From assembly GCA_948688495.1 (NCBI GenBank), contig CAPQSW010000017.1, positions 1 through 34,176 of the forward strand: a stretch of 34,176 bases of DNA, written 5' to 3'. Made by a program: the position numbers and the translations under genes. Positions 7,738 through 16,391 of the stretch are shown one piece after another. Each line of letters opens with the position of its first letter. The first letter of the stretch is position 1. This stretch comes from an uncultured Lachnospiraceae bacterium. Its GTDB lineage: Bacteria; Bacillota; Clostridia; Lachnospirales; Lachnospiraceae. The notes under the pieces were generated by a model. It saw nothing but the letters and a program-made list of their open reading frames with translations. It was not told the DNA's origin and did not search any database.

Positions 7738-9011
7738 GCCCTCTCATATATTACTCTGCCATCCACAATTGTTGCCATCACCATCCCTTTTACCTTCTTG
7801 CCCGCAAAAGGTGTATTCCGTCCTTTTGATTGAAAATCCTTCGGCTCGATGACATACTGCCTGCCTGGATGGAAGACCACGAGATCAGCCGCTTTTCCTT
7901 CCTCTACGATACCCTTATCCAATCCCAAAATCTTCGCCGGATTATAGCTCATCTTTTCAGCCATCTGCATAATGGTAAGATATCCTTTATCCACCAGCTC
8001 TGTCATAGTGACGGCAGCCGCTGTCTCCAAACCGACAACACCAAAGGGTGCCTTCTTAATTCCTACCCCTTTCTCTATCGGAGTATGAGGCGCATGATCC
8101 GTCGCAATCACATCAATGATACCTGCCTTCAGTCCTTCCCGCAACGCTTCCATATCTTCTTTGGTCCGCAATGGGGGATTCATCTTATAGTTGGCGTCAT
8201 CTCCCGGAATATCTGCACTGCTCAGTGAAAAATGATGTGGACATACCTCTGCTGTCACACGTATTCCTGCCTGCTTTGCAATTTCTATCATACGCACACT
8301 GTCCCTCGTAGAACAATGGCACAGATGCAGCGCCGCACCCGTATCCTTCGCAAGCATAATGTCACGTGCCACAATCACGTCCTCCACAGCATTGGCAATC
8401 CCTGCAAATCCCAGCTTCTTCATCGCCTTATCTGCATTTACCACACCTTTTCCAACCATATTGGCATCTTCACAGTGCGCCAATATCGGAATGTCATATT
8501 TAAGGGCAAGCGTCATTGCCTCACGATACAATTGCGCGTTCATTACCGTCCTGCCATCCTCGCTGAGCGCGGGAATTCCTGCTTCCACCATTGCCTCAAT
8601 ATCTGACAGTTCTTCTCCTCTCTGTCCTCTGGTCACAGCCCCAGTCTGCAGAATATTCACAAGACGCATGTCCCTGCCCTTGTTATGAACATAATGAACC
8701 ACATCTGCATTATCCACCACAGGCTTCGTATTCGGCATAGCAACAATCGTAGTAAACCCGCCGCACGCCGCTGCCCTCGCGCCGGTCTCAACCGTCTCTT
8801 TATGTTCCTGTCCTGGATCACGCAAATGCACATGCATGTCGATAAATCCCGGCATCACGTAGCATCCTGATGCATCCACAACACGGTCCGCTTTCACCTT
8901 CTGTTTGGGTGCAATCTTCTTTATGACGCCATCTTCCACAAGTACATCTGCCAACGTCTCTGTCTGATCTGCCGGATTGATTACTGTTCCTTTCTGAATA
9001 AGTAATAGCAT
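7734..9011 (-). CDS. pyrC: Dihydroorotase, class I
   Basis: Zinc amidohydrolase that cyclises carbamoyl-aspartate to dihydroorotate (425 residues, as in Firmicutes PyrC). Metal ligands are visible in FIDMHVHLRDPG (His60, His62), LAHCEDANM, LHLCHCSTRDS and the Asp of IATDHAPHT. The first gene of the visible pyr operon; its TGA overlaps the pyrF ATG. The start follows AGAAAGGATTTTAAT. The 5' leader (9012-9106) holds a 7-bp hairpin but nothing that I recognise as a PyrR-type attenuator (no antiterminator/terminator pair before the start). PyrB, PyrI and PyrE are not in the window. Confidence 0.96.
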   Translation of the reverse strand: MLLLIQKGTVINPADQTETLADVLVEDGVIKKIAPKQKVKADRVVDASGCYVMPGFIDMHVHLRDPGQEHKETVETGARAAACGGFTTIVAMPNTKPVVDNADVVHYVHNKGRDMRLVNILQTGAVTRGQRGEELSDIEAMVEAGIPALSEDGRTVMNAQLYREAMTLALKYDIPILAHCEDANMVGKGVVNADKAMKKLGFAGIANAVEDVIVARDIMLAKDTGAALHLCHCSTRDSVRMIEIAKQAGIRVTAEVCPHHFSLSSADIPGDDANYKMNPPLRTKEDMEALREGLKAGIIDVIATDHAPHTPIEKGVGIKKAPFGVVGLETAAAVTMTELVDKGYLTIMQMAEKMSYNPAKILGLDKGIVEEGKAADLVVFHPGRQYVIEPKDFQSKGRNTPFAGKKVKGMVMATIVDGRVIYERA

Positions 9012-9050
9012 ATTAAAATCCTTTCTAAATGTTATGAAATTCTTCTATTG

Positions 9051-9072
9051 TTCTGCCCCATTCCAGGCAGAA
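9051..9072 (-). other. Hairpin in the pyrC leader
   Basis: Reading minus, TTCTGCC and GGCAGAA form a 7-bp stem with an eight-base loop, about 40 bases before the pyrC start. No T-run follows, so it is not a terminator. It could stabilise or regulate the pyrC transcript. I see no similarity to the PyrR binding loop. Confidence 0.4.
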
Positions 9073-9106
9073 AATAGCTCGTTATATTATGATTCCATTC
9101 TAACAC

Positions 9107-9134
9107 AGAAAAAAAGGAGGGGCAACCTCCTTTT
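9107..9134 (-). terminator. Rho-independent terminator of the potassium-uptake operon
   Basis: On the minus strand, AAAAGGAGG (9134-9126) pairs with CCTCCTTTT (9120-9112) around a five-base loop and runs straight into T residues. It lies 16 bases after the stop of the DUF1653 gene and separates that operon from pyrC. Confidence 0.85.
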
Positions 9135-9149
9135 CCCGAATTATCAATT

Positions 9150-9785
9150 CTACCGCAATCTGTTACATTCATACCTCTGCATCGTGCGCAGACACGCCTT
9201 TAGCTCCTCATACCGCAAATCCAAAGGCCCTTCCTCAATGACAACATCCAATGCCACCGCCATATTATTAATCATACGGTCCGTGATTTCCTCACGCATT
9301 GCCACAAGAATCCTATATTTCTCCTCCATAGTGTCCGCATCAAAAAAAGCTATCATTTTCTCCTCGGCGCTCAGCCGGGATATGGGAATCCTCTTTGGAG
9401 CTGCTTTTCTTCCTGCTATATCTGCCTCCGCTTCCTCTTTGGCTTCTTCTGTCCCGGGTACCTCCGCCTTCGTCTCCTCTTTGGCAGAATCCGGTTGGGG
9501 AAGATTAGTCTTTGATATTTCCAATTTAGAGGATTCTTGTCCACTCTTCTTAAATTCCACCCATTGGAAACAATATTTCTGCTTCACCTGAGGATACTTC
9601 TCCTTATCCACCGCACTGACAAACATGGAAAGCGGTCTGGCATAAACCTGAAAAGTTCCATACAATGCCTGATAAACAACCAGCCGCTCGCCCGTCTGCG
9701 AATCCTGTGCCAAAGTGATAATCTGGTATAACTTATTTTTGTAATGTAAATACTTTTCTCCCGGTCTTGGGTCTCCCTGTGGCAT
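9150..9785 (-). CDS. DUF1653-domain protein with charged linker and helical C-terminus
   Basis: A 211-residue protein of unknown function. Residues ~5-70 match the DUF1653 family pattern (PGEKYLHYKNKLYQI, then GERLVVYQALYG, then ARPLSMF). A Glu/Lys/Ala-rich, probably disordered linker (about 85-130) follows. A ~70-residue predicted helical tail (SAEEKMIAFFDADTMEEKYR onward) is not part of the usual ~70-residue stand-alone DUF1653 protein. No signal peptide or membrane segment. AAGGAGG is well placed before the ATG. It is third in the unit trkH-trkA-this gene, 33 bases after trkA, and is followed by a terminator, so it is co-transcribed with potassium uptake genes; whether it is functionally related is unknown. 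Confidence 0.8.
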   Translation of the reverse strand: MPQGDPRPGEKYLHYKNKLYQIITLAQDSQTGERLVVYQALYGTFQVYARPLSMFVSAVDKEKYPQVKQKYCFQWVEFKKSGQESSKLEISKTNLPQPDSAKEETKAEVPGTEEAKEEAEADIAGRKAAPKRIPISRLSAEEKMIAFFDADTMEEKYRILVAMREEITDRMINNMAVALDVVIEEGPLDLRYEELKACLRTMQRYECNRLR

Positions 9786-9806
9786 ATTGCCTTCCTCCTT
9801 TTAAGC

Positions 9807-9821
9807 GGTATCGGCACGCTA
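9807..9821 (-). repeat. GCGTGCCG intergenic motif, copy 2 (trkA stop)
   Basis: Reading minus, AGCGTGCCGATACCGCT: the octamer GCGTGCCG followed by ATA begins within the trkA stop codon and is flanked by AGCG/CGCT that could pair. It lies about 25 bases before the start of the DUF1653 gene. Confidence 0.45.
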
Positions 9822-10466
9822 TAATCTTTTGACAAGCCGGTCAATGTCTGTTTTTTCTCCTATAACCATCAAATGCTCGTCTGCATTAAATATATAATCT
9901 GCACTGGGCAGAAGAATACTCTTTCCTTCTTGCTTGATTCCTAAAATATTGGCGTTATATTTTGCCCTGAAATCTGTTTCCTTAATAGATTTTCCTATCC
10001 ATTCCTCTAGGGGCTGAATCTCATAAATAGAATAATCGCCCACCTCCATATAGTCGTACACATGGTTAGAGCTGACTTTAATTGCAATCCTTTTCGCAAT
10101 ATCCCTATCAGGATAGACTACCTCGTCTGCGCCATTGCGCAGTAAGAATTTTGCCTGGATATCCCTGGTTGCCTTGCTGATAACATAGGGAGCACCCATT
10201 TCCTTTAATTGACTGGTAATCTCAAGGCTGCTCTGGAAATTCGTTCCGATGCATACAAAACAAATATCAAAATTTCTGACGCCCAGGCTGCGCAATACTT
10301 CCTCCCTGGTGCAATCCGCAATTTTAGCGCTGGTGACAAGGGACAGAATATCCTCAAGATTCTCCTCCCTTTCATCTATTGCCATAACATCATTTCCATT
10401 TTTGACCAAATCCATGCATAAATGCCTTCCAAACCTTCCAATTCCAATAACCAATATTGATTTCAT
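9819..10466 (-). CDS. Potassium uptake regulatory subunit, TrkA/KtrA family
   Basis: Cytoplasmic RCK-domain protein (215 residues) that gates a Trk/Ktr potassium channel. An N-terminal Rossmann fold binds nucleotide (ILVIGIGRFGRHL at 4-16, acidic VMAIDERE ending strand 2), followed by a C-terminal RCK_C (TrkA_C) domain from about residue 130. One RCK unit, i.e. the Ktr form rather than the duplicated E. coli TrkA. The ATG at 10466 is preferred because AGAGGAGGAAGT sits just before it; a longer frame from 10484 starts inside the ribosome binding region and overlaps trkH. It lies 10 bases after the trkH stop. Confidence 0.92.
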   Translation of the reverse strand: MKSILVIGIGRFGRHLCMDLVKNGNDVMAIDEREENLEDILSLVTSAKIADCTREEVLRSLGVRNFDICFVCIGTNFQSSLEITSQLKEMGAPYVISKATRDIQAKFLLRNGADEVVYPDRDIAKRIAIKVSSNHVYDYMEVGDYSIYEIQPLEEWIGKSIKETDFRAKYNANILGIKQEGKSILLPSADYIFNADEHLMVIGEKTDIDRLVKRL

Positions 10467-10476
10467 ACTTCCTCCT

Positions 10477-11808
10477 CTACCCAATCGTTATCCGTTCCAC
10501 GGGCAGCTTCACCATCGCATTATGTTTCCTCTCCGTAAATGACAGGGCAAAAGACATGCTGCCAATTCTTCCACAATACATCAAAAATATTAATATACAT
10601 TTTGATAAAAGGGATACATCCCGCGTAATTCCCGTTGAAATTCCCACTGTGCCGATTGCTGAAAACACCTCCATAAAAATATCCGAAAGGGGAAGGCTTC
10701 TCTCCAAGCCCGACATTACCAGGCAGCATACAACCGCCAACAGTAGATTTATAAAAAACACAGTAGCTGCCTTCTTGATACAATCCTCGTCCAATCGTCT
10801 TCCAAAAATATTCAGCCCGCTCTTACCTCGCAGTGTCGACCAGACATATAATAGAATCACTACCATCGTGGTAGTCTTAATTCCTCCGGCTGTGGAGCCA
10901 GGGCTCCCTCCGATAAACATCAAAACCACCGTCAACATCCTCCCCGCCTCCGAATACGATGCGGTATCAATTGTATTGAATCCTGCCGTCCGGGGCGTTA
11001 CTGCGCCAAAGACAGATGCAAGCACTTGACCTTTTGTATCAAAAGATGCCAGATTCTGATGCTCAGACAGATAGAAAAAGAAACTTCCTGCAACAATCAA
11101 AATCAATGACGTAGCAAGCACAATTTTGGTATGCAGCATATATTTCTTTACATTCCATTTATGGGTAGAAATATCATCCCATACAATAAAACCAATTCCT
11201 CCAATAACAATCAATGCCATAATGACAATGTTTACCAGTACATCATCACCATATAGCATCAAAGAACTATAAGGCTCAATTTTCCCCATTAAGTCAAAGC
11301 CGGCATTACAAAATGCAGATATGGAATGAAAAATTCCATACCATATCCCCTCTGCAACTCCAAACTGAGGAATAAAGCGAATCATTAAAAGCAAGGCCCC
11401 GATACCCTCAAAGATCAGCGTAAAGCGTACAATCTTTAGTACCAGACGCACAGTTCCGCCAATCTGCAGCGTATTCATGCTCTCCTGAATCAAATTGCGC
11501 TCCTTCAATCCGATACGCCGCTTCAAAAAAATAGAAAAGCACACACCGATCGTAATAAATCCGAGACCACCAATTTGAATTAGTAAAAGAAGTACAACTT
11601 GCCCAAAAAGGCTCCAGCTGGTATACGTATCCACTACCACCAATCCAGTCACGCAGGTGCTGCTTGTTGCAGTAAAAAGTGCATTGAAAAATCCTGCGCT
11701 CTGACCGTTTCTGGACGCTATCGGCAGCATCAGTAACACTGTCCCGACTGCAATAATCATTAAAAATCCAAGGGCAATCGTCTGTACCCTGCTCAACCTC
11801 TTTGCCAT
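10477..11808 (-). CDS. Potassium uptake membrane subunit, TrkH/KtrB family
   Basis: Integral membrane potassium translocating subunit, 443 residues from the chosen start. Four pore-loop repeats with the family glycines are visible: TATSSTCVTGLV, FCNAGFDLMG, AVTPRTAGFNTID and IGTVGISTGIT. Many hydrophobic helices surround them (for example IALGFLMIIAVGTVLLMLP at the N-terminus). The length matches KtrB. The start at 11808 follows AGGAGGTATC; an upstream frame extending to 11871 overlaps a terminator and is rejected. First gene of trkH-trkA-DUF1653. Its own promoter was not identified between the upstream terminator and the start. Confidence 0.93.
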   Translation of the reverse strand: MAKRLSRVQTIALGFLMIIAVGTVLLMLPIASRNGQSAGFFNALFTATSSTCVTGLVVVDTYTSWSLFGQVVLLLLIQIGGLGFITIGVCFSIFLKRRIGLKERNLIQESMNTLQIGGTVRLVLKIVRFTLIFEGIGALLLMIRFIPQFGVAEGIWYGIFHSISAFCNAGFDLMGKIEPYSSLMLYGDDVLVNIVIMALIVIGGIGFIVWDDISTHKWNVKKYMLHTKIVLATSLILIVAGSFFFYLSEHQNLASFDTKGQVLASVFGAVTPRTAGFNTIDTASYSEAGRMLTVVLMFIGGSPGSTAGGIKTTTMVVILLYVWSTLRGKSGLNIFGRRLDEDCIKKAATVFFINLLLAVVCCLVMSGLERSLPLSDIFMEVFSAIGTVGISTGITRDVSLLSKCILIFLMYCGRIGSMSFALSFTERKHNAMVKLPVERITIG

Positions 11809-11832
11809 GATACCTCCTGTTGTACGAGCACG

Positions 11833-11879
11833 TATAAAAGGAGTATTTCGCAGCCTCAATAAAAGCCACAAAACACTCC
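11833..11879 (-). terminator. Probable terminator of the chemotaxis operon
   Basis: On the minus strand GGAGTGTTTTGTGGC (11879-11865) can pair along its full 15 bases with GCTGCGAAATACTCC (11854-11840) using several G-U pairs, followed immediately by TTTTAT. It starts 13 bases after the mcp stop and before trkH. The G-U-rich stem works as RNA on this strand only, which fits a minus-strand terminator. Confidence 0.65.
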
Positions 11880-11892
11880 TCCAAACTACTGC

Positions 11893-13245
11893 TTAGTATT
11901 TACCAAATTCACTGTCCAAAGAAATGATGCGCTCATTTTCCTCGGATCTGTCTGATCTGCCTATATCCTGCTGCATAACAGCATTAGCGGCATCAGAAGC
12001 GGATGTTTTAAGCTTGTACTGTCCAATCATCGTACGCAGGGACATTGCCTGGTTTGATAACTGTTCACTGGCTGCCGCGCATTCCTCACTGGTAGCAGAG
12101 TTCGTCTGAACAACCTGGGATACCTGGCTGATGGCCTGGTCAATCTGGCTGACCGCCGTTGCCTGGTCATTCGATGCCACTGCAATGCTGTTAATCAGTG
12201 ATACGATATTGTCCACCTCACCAAGAATCTCATTCAGGGAAGCTGCTGTTCCTTCTGCAAGCTTGGAACCATGTTCCACTCTCTTGATGGAATCTTCAAT
12301 CATCTCTGCTGTCTCACTGGCTGCTGAAGCACTCTTTCCTGCCAGATTCCGTACCTCCTCAGCTACAACTGCAAATCCCTTGCCATGCACGCCTGCCCTT
12401 GCTGCCTCTACTGCCGCATTCAAAGCAAGAATGTTGGTCTGGAATGCAATGTCATCAATTACCTTGATAATCTTAGAAATATTCTCAGAAGATTCATTGA
12501 TCTCTGTCATTGCACCAATCATGTCTTTCATATGGCTGTCACTCTGCATAGCCTCATTCTTCATGCTATGTACAGATTCGTTTGCCTGGTTTGCTTCCTC
12601 TGCATTGCGCTTCGTGCGCTCTGCAATCTCAGTAATGGATGCGGTTACCTCTTCAATCGCACTTGCCTGCTGTGTGGAACCCTGTGCAAGAGCCTGGCTG
12701 GCATCCGATACCTGCTCTGCTCCCATGGAAAGCTGAATGGAAGAATCCCGGATTCCTGACAGCATCTGGTTATTCTCTTTAAAAATACTTTCAAATGCAT
12801 TACCTAAAACGTCCTGGTCTCCCTTTACCTTTACGTCAACGGTTAGGTCACCTTCCGAAAGATGCCCCGCGACTTCCGCCTGATACTTTATAGTATCTAC
12901 AATCTTCTGAAAATCATCCACCAATTCACCGAATTCATCCTCACGGAACTTCTGTAATTCTACATCGACCCTGCCGGCTGCAATATCCGTTGCTGCAGTA
13001 CTCAGCATCTTCATGTTCCTCTGGACATCTTTCAGAAGTGAAGTTGCCATAATAAGCGTAATAACAATGGCAACAAATACCAAAGCACACATAAACAGTT
13101 CCGCATTCTGAACATAACTATTCGAAACATTCTCTTTCCTGACAGTTGTCAATGTATTGATTCCGGCAAATGCAACCAGGCCAGTTAATATAATAACGAT
13201 AGCAAAGCAAGCTATCAACCGCGTCTTAAACTTCATATTCTTCAT
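11893..13245 (-). CDS. Methyl-accepting chemotaxis protein with minimal extracellular loop
   Basis: Chemoreceptor of 450 residues. Two membrane helices (about 9-29 and 50-71) are separated by only ~20 residues, so there is no dCache, sCache or four-helix ligand domain. A HAMP domain follows (~72-125), then a second HAMP-like segment (AEVAGHLSEGDLTVDVKVKG). The signalling coiled coil includes the conserved hairpin (IDDIAFQTNILALNAAVEAA and EEVRNLAGKSA), which docks CheA and CheW. Gln/Glu-rich methylation helices lie on either side. There is no C-terminal pentapeptide for CheR docking. The ATG at 13245 follows AAAGGAGAAGAT; a longer frame from 13323 is within the end of cheW. Last gene of the che operon. 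Input may come from the membrane, HAMP or partners. Confidence 0.92.
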   Translation of the reverse strand: MKNMKFKTRLIACFAIVIILTGLVAFAGINTLTTVRKENVSNSYVQNAELFMCALVFVAIVITLIMATSLLKDVQRNMKMLSTAATDIAAGRVDVELQKFREDEFGELVDDFQKIVDTIKYQAEVAGHLSEGDLTVDVKVKGDQDVLGNAFESIFKENNQMLSGIRDSSIQLSMGAEQVSDASQALAQGSTQQASAIEEVTASITEIAERTKRNAEEANQANESVHSMKNEAMQSDSHMKDMIGAMTEINESSENISKIIKVIDDIAFQTNILALNAAVEAARAGVHGKGFAVVAEEVRNLAGKSASAASETAEMIEDSIKRVEHGSKLAEGTAASLNEILGEVDNIVSLINSIAVASNDQATAVSQIDQAISQVSQVVQTNSATSEECAAASEQLSNQAMSLRTMIGQYKLKTSASDAANAVMQQDIGRSDRSEENERIISLDSEFGKY

Positions 13246-13264
13246 TTTATCTTCTCCTTTACCT

Positions 13265-13795
13265 TTATGCCTCTGCAATTTCACCCGTGGGAGCTGCCTC
13301 TTCCAGTGCCTCCACATCCTCATCCCGGATTAACTTCTCCGGATCCAGCAACAGTTTCACTTCATTCTCCACCCTTACCAGTCCAAATACATATTTGCTG
13401 TTTCCCGTGTTAGACTGTGATAATGATGGTGGAAGAATAATCTCTTTTTCATTGACAGTAATCACACCCGCAATTTCATCTACAATCAATCCCACCGTTG
13501 TGGATTTTACGTTAATTACAATAATACACGTACGGTCTGTATACTCGCGAGGAGTCTGTTTGAGCCTCACCCTAACATCAATAACCGGAATGATCTTTCC
13601 TCGGATATTAATCAGTCCTTTGATGTAGTCTTCTATCTCCGGAACTGCCGTTATGGATTGAATTCCAACAATTTCCTCTACGAATGTGATGGCGATACCG
13701 TAACATTCATCTGCAATCTGGAATGTCATGAACATGCCTTTTTGGCTGTCTTCCTTGCCATCCAAATCATCCATCAAATCCAATTCTTCTGACAT
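13265..13795 (-). CDS. cheW: Chemotaxis coupling protein CheW
   Basis: Adaptor linking chemoreceptors to CheA (176 residues, somewhat longer than the typical ~150 because of an acidic N-terminal tail MSEELDLMDDLDGKEDSQKG). The CheW SH3-like fold is clear from MFMTFQIADECYGIAITFVEEI, then VPEIEDYIKGLINIRGKIIP and the core IPVIDVRVRL. It begins three bases after cheA ends and 19 bases before mcp, so it is in the same transcript and probably translationally coupled to cheA. Confidence 0.94.
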   Translation of the reverse strand: MSEELDLMDDLDGKEDSQKGMFMTFQIADECYGIAITFVEEIVGIQSITAVPEIEDYIKGLINIRGKIIPVIDVRVRLKQTPREYTDRTCIIVINVKSTTVGLIVDEIAGVITVNEKEIILPPSLSQSNTGNSKYVFGLVRVENEVKLLLDPEKLIRDEDVEALEEAAPTGEIAEA

Positions 13796-13798
13796 ATC

Positions 13799-15931
13799 CT
13801 ACTTTTTCTCCTCTCCGGCAATCAAGCCTGCAATATCCAAAATCAATGCAATGCTTCCATCTCCAAGTTGCGTACAGCCAGATAATCCCTGAACCTTCTT
13901 GATATAGGAAGGAATGGGTTTTACCACAATTTCCTGCTCTGCAATCAGCTGGTCGATAAATACACAGACATTTTTATTCTCATGCTCTAATACCACCACA
14001 ATACCATCTTCAATCTCTGCTTTAGAGTCATCCAAATGATACCGGCGATTTAAGCGGATAAAGGGATAACATTCATCCCGGAGCATAATGTATTCTTCAC
14101 CATCTGGTTCCTTCACAAGCATATCCTTGCTGACCCTGACAAATTCCTTAATGTCATTCGTTTCAATGACAAACGTAGAATTTCCTACCTGCATGACAAT
14201 TCCATTGATAATTGCCAATGTGAGCGGAATCTTCATTGTCATCTCACTTCCGCCGCCCTCTACACTGTCAATTTCCAGATTGCCACCCACGGCCTGGATG
14301 TTCTTAACCACAACATCCATACCCACACCTCGGCCAGAATACTCTGTAACCTGCTCCTTCGTGGAAAATCCTGCATACGTGATAAACTGGAAAATTTCTT
14401 TCTCGGTAAAATCTGACATTGCCCGGTTCCCGATAAGTCCATTCGCCCTTGCTTTATCATACAATTTCTGCTTATTTAGACCCTTACCATCATCCCTGAC
14501 AATAATATATACCTTTCCGCCTTCATTTTTTGCCTCCAGGGTAATTTTACCTTTTGGATTCTTCCCTGCTGCAAGACGTTCTTCCTTAGATTCAATTCCA
14601 TGGTCTACAGAATTGCGGACTAAGTGCATCAACGGATCGGATATATGCTCAATAATATTCTTATCTACTTCCGTATTCTCTCCAATAACCTCAAGTTCAA
14701 TATCCTTGCCCAGCTTTCTGGACACATCGAACACAATACGGTTCATCTTCTGGAATGTATTCGTCAGCGGCATCATTCGCATAGACATAATGACGTCCTG
14801 CAATTCCGTTGTAATCTTGGAAAGCTGGCTGGCTGACTTCTGGAAATTGGAAAGTTCCAGTCCTGGCACCTTTAAATCCGGATTCTGGAGCACCGTTGCC
14901 TCAGAGATAACAAGCTCTCCAATCATATCCATAAGGTCGTCCAGCTTCTCCACGTTGACGCTGATATACGTCTGTTTGGGCTGCTGCTTCGGCTGGTTCT
15001 TCGCCAGTTTCTTACTCTTTCCTGTTTCTTTATTCTTGATAACATAGTCACCGGGAGCGGGATCTTTTTTCTCCGGTTTCTTTTCCGGCACTTTCTCCTT
15101 TTCATCCAGTTCAATGATAATCGGATGTTCCTCCTGCTCATGGAATCCCATCTCAAACTCCTGCTTTGTGCAGTCGCTGATCTCCACACGATCCATGCCA
15201 GATGTCTCTCCAATTGCAGCTTTCACCTCATCTTTGGAGCACTGGCACTGTACCAGCATATGGAATCCATCTTCCAAAATGACATCACTGCTTTCCTCAT
15301 TGCTGATAATGTCATCCGGAATATACTGTAAATCTTCTGCTACTTCTTTCAAGGCATACACGGCTGTGTAAGCACGAATATTACACATCTGGGTATCGTC
15401 ACGCCAATAGATTGAGACCTTATAATACTTACTGCTCTCACTTCCTGTGGGCGCTATGTAAAACTGATTCGGTTCCACATAAGTATTTTCCGGGGGCAGT
15501 TCTTCACCCTTCTGGGAGATTCCAGTTTTTATCTTCGTCAGGAATTTATCAATCTCCTCCACAAGCTTACTCTCATCTCCATCCGGTGTCTCACCGCTCT
15601 TGATTTTTTCCAGTTCTCCTGTAATAAAATCAGATACCTCCAGCACATGATCTACCAACTCCAGATGCGGAACATTCTCTGGATGGGATTCTCTTAGATA
15701 ATAAAATACATCCTCCAGTTTATGGGACACTTTTGTAATATTTTCATACATCATAATACCGGAAGAACCTTTGATTGTGTGCATGACACGGAAAATCTCG
15801 TTGATGGATTCCTCATCAAAACATTCCTCATCCTTCTGCTCCAGCACTGTGTTATCAAGATTCTCCAAAAGCTGTTCACTCTCATAAAGGAACATATCCA
15901 GCATACTGTCTGTATTAAAATCTTCTCCCAT
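13799..15931 (-). CDS. cheA: Chemotaxis histidine kinase CheA
   Basis: Receptor-coupled autokinase that phosphorylates the CheY-like regulator and CheB (710 residues). Domains in order: P1 phosphotransfer domain with His51 in MHTIKGSSGIM; a P2-like regulator docking segment (about 160-270, after a linker); a Lys/Pro-rich linker; P3 dimerisation helices (ISVNVEKLDDLMDMIGELVI onward); P4 ATPase with N-box HLVRNSVDHGIES, G boxes VRDDGKGL and GRGVGMDVV; and a P5 CheW-like regulatory domain at the C-terminus. All catalytic motifs are intact. It lies 36 bases after the CheY-like gene and three bases before cheW. Confidence 0.96.
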   Translation of the reverse strand: MGEDFNTDSMLDMFLYESEQLLENLDNTVLEQKDEECFDEESINEIFRVMHTIKGSSGIMMYENITKVSHKLEDVFYYLRESHPENVPHLELVDHVLEVSDFITGELEKIKSGETPDGDESKLVEEIDKFLTKIKTGISQKGEELPPENTYVEPNQFYIAPTGSESSKYYKVSIYWRDDTQMCNIRAYTAVYALKEVAEDLQYIPDDIISNEESSDVILEDGFHMLVQCQCSKDEVKAAIGETSGMDRVEISDCTKQEFEMGFHEQEEHPIIIELDEKEKVPEKKPEKKDPAPGDYVIKNKETGKSKKLAKNQPKQQPKQTYISVNVEKLDDLMDMIGELVISEATVLQNPDLKVPGLELSNFQKSASQLSKITTELQDVIMSMRMMPLTNTFQKMNRIVFDVSRKLGKDIELEVIGENTEVDKNIIEHISDPLMHLVRNSVDHGIESKEERLAAGKNPKGKITLEAKNEGGKVYIIVRDDGKGLNKQKLYDKARANGLIGNRAMSDFTEKEIFQFITYAGFSTKEQVTEYSGRGVGMDVVVKNIQAVGGNLEIDSVEGGGSEMTMKIPLTLAIINGIVMQVGNSTFVIETNDIKEFVRVSKDMLVKEPDGEEYIMLRDECYPFIRLNRRYHLDDSKAEIEDGIVVVLEHENKNVCVFIDQLIAEQEIVVKPIPSYIKKVQGLSGCTQLGDGSIALILDIAGLIAGEEKK

Positions 15932-15967
15932 TTTTCCGCCTCCTTTCTTCTACAATGTAGTTTTCTC

Positions 15968-16363
15968 TCAATCTATCAGTTCCAGCTTTTTAAGGATTTT
16001 TTCAAACTTATCCAAGTCAATAGGCTTACCGGAGTAAACCGTACATCCCATCTCAAAAGCCTTTTTCACATTGCGTTCCTCATTCAATGCGGTTGTCATG
16101 ATAATCTTAACACCATCATTTCCCTGAATCCCGCGTTCCTTCTCGATATCGCGGATTGCCTTCAATGCCTGATAACCGTCTAACACCGGCATCATTACGT
16201 CAAGGCAAATCAAGTCATACGGTTCCCCATCCTCCAACGCCATGAGAAATGCGTCCACTGCTTCTTCACCATCAACAGTAATGTCGCAGTCTCCATACTT
16301 GCTCAGATAATTTGACATAAATTTGCGGCTCGCAAAATCATCCTCTGCCAATAAAATCTTCAT
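15968..16363 (-). CDS. Stand-alone receiver protein, CheY-like
   Basis: Single receiver domain of 131 residues. Acidic pocket LLAEDD near the N-terminus, phospho-acceptor Asp in ICLDVMMPVLDGY (about residue 54), switch Thr-Thr in IIMTTALNEE, and the conserved Lys-Pro in YSGKPIDLDKF. Its place between cheB and cheA makes it the probable CheA output regulator. It is not a close match to classic flagellar CheY, and no FliM, CheC, CheD or CheX is in the window, so binding to a flagellar switch is inferred only. It is separated from cheB by a 146-base hairpin-rich element with a mini-ORF. Confidence 0.88.
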   Translation of the reverse strand: MKILLAEDDFASRKFMSNYLSKYGDCDITVDGEEAVDAFLMALEDGEPYDLICLDVMMPVLDGYQALKAIRDIEKERGIQGNDGVKIIMTTALNEERNVKKAFEMGCTVYSGKPIDLDKFEKILKKLELID

Positions 16364-16391
16364 GATATTCTCTCCTTCCTTCTCTTTCTAA

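Noticed and set aside
9012..9106. PyrR-type attenuator in the pyrC leader
   Set aside because: There is a single 7-bp hairpin but no antiterminator/terminator pair and no conserved PyrR loop.
10457..15047. Long plus-strand open frames opposite trkH, mcp and cheA
   Set aside because: They run antisense to clearly conserved genes, have no ribosome binding sites, and show no recognisable domains.
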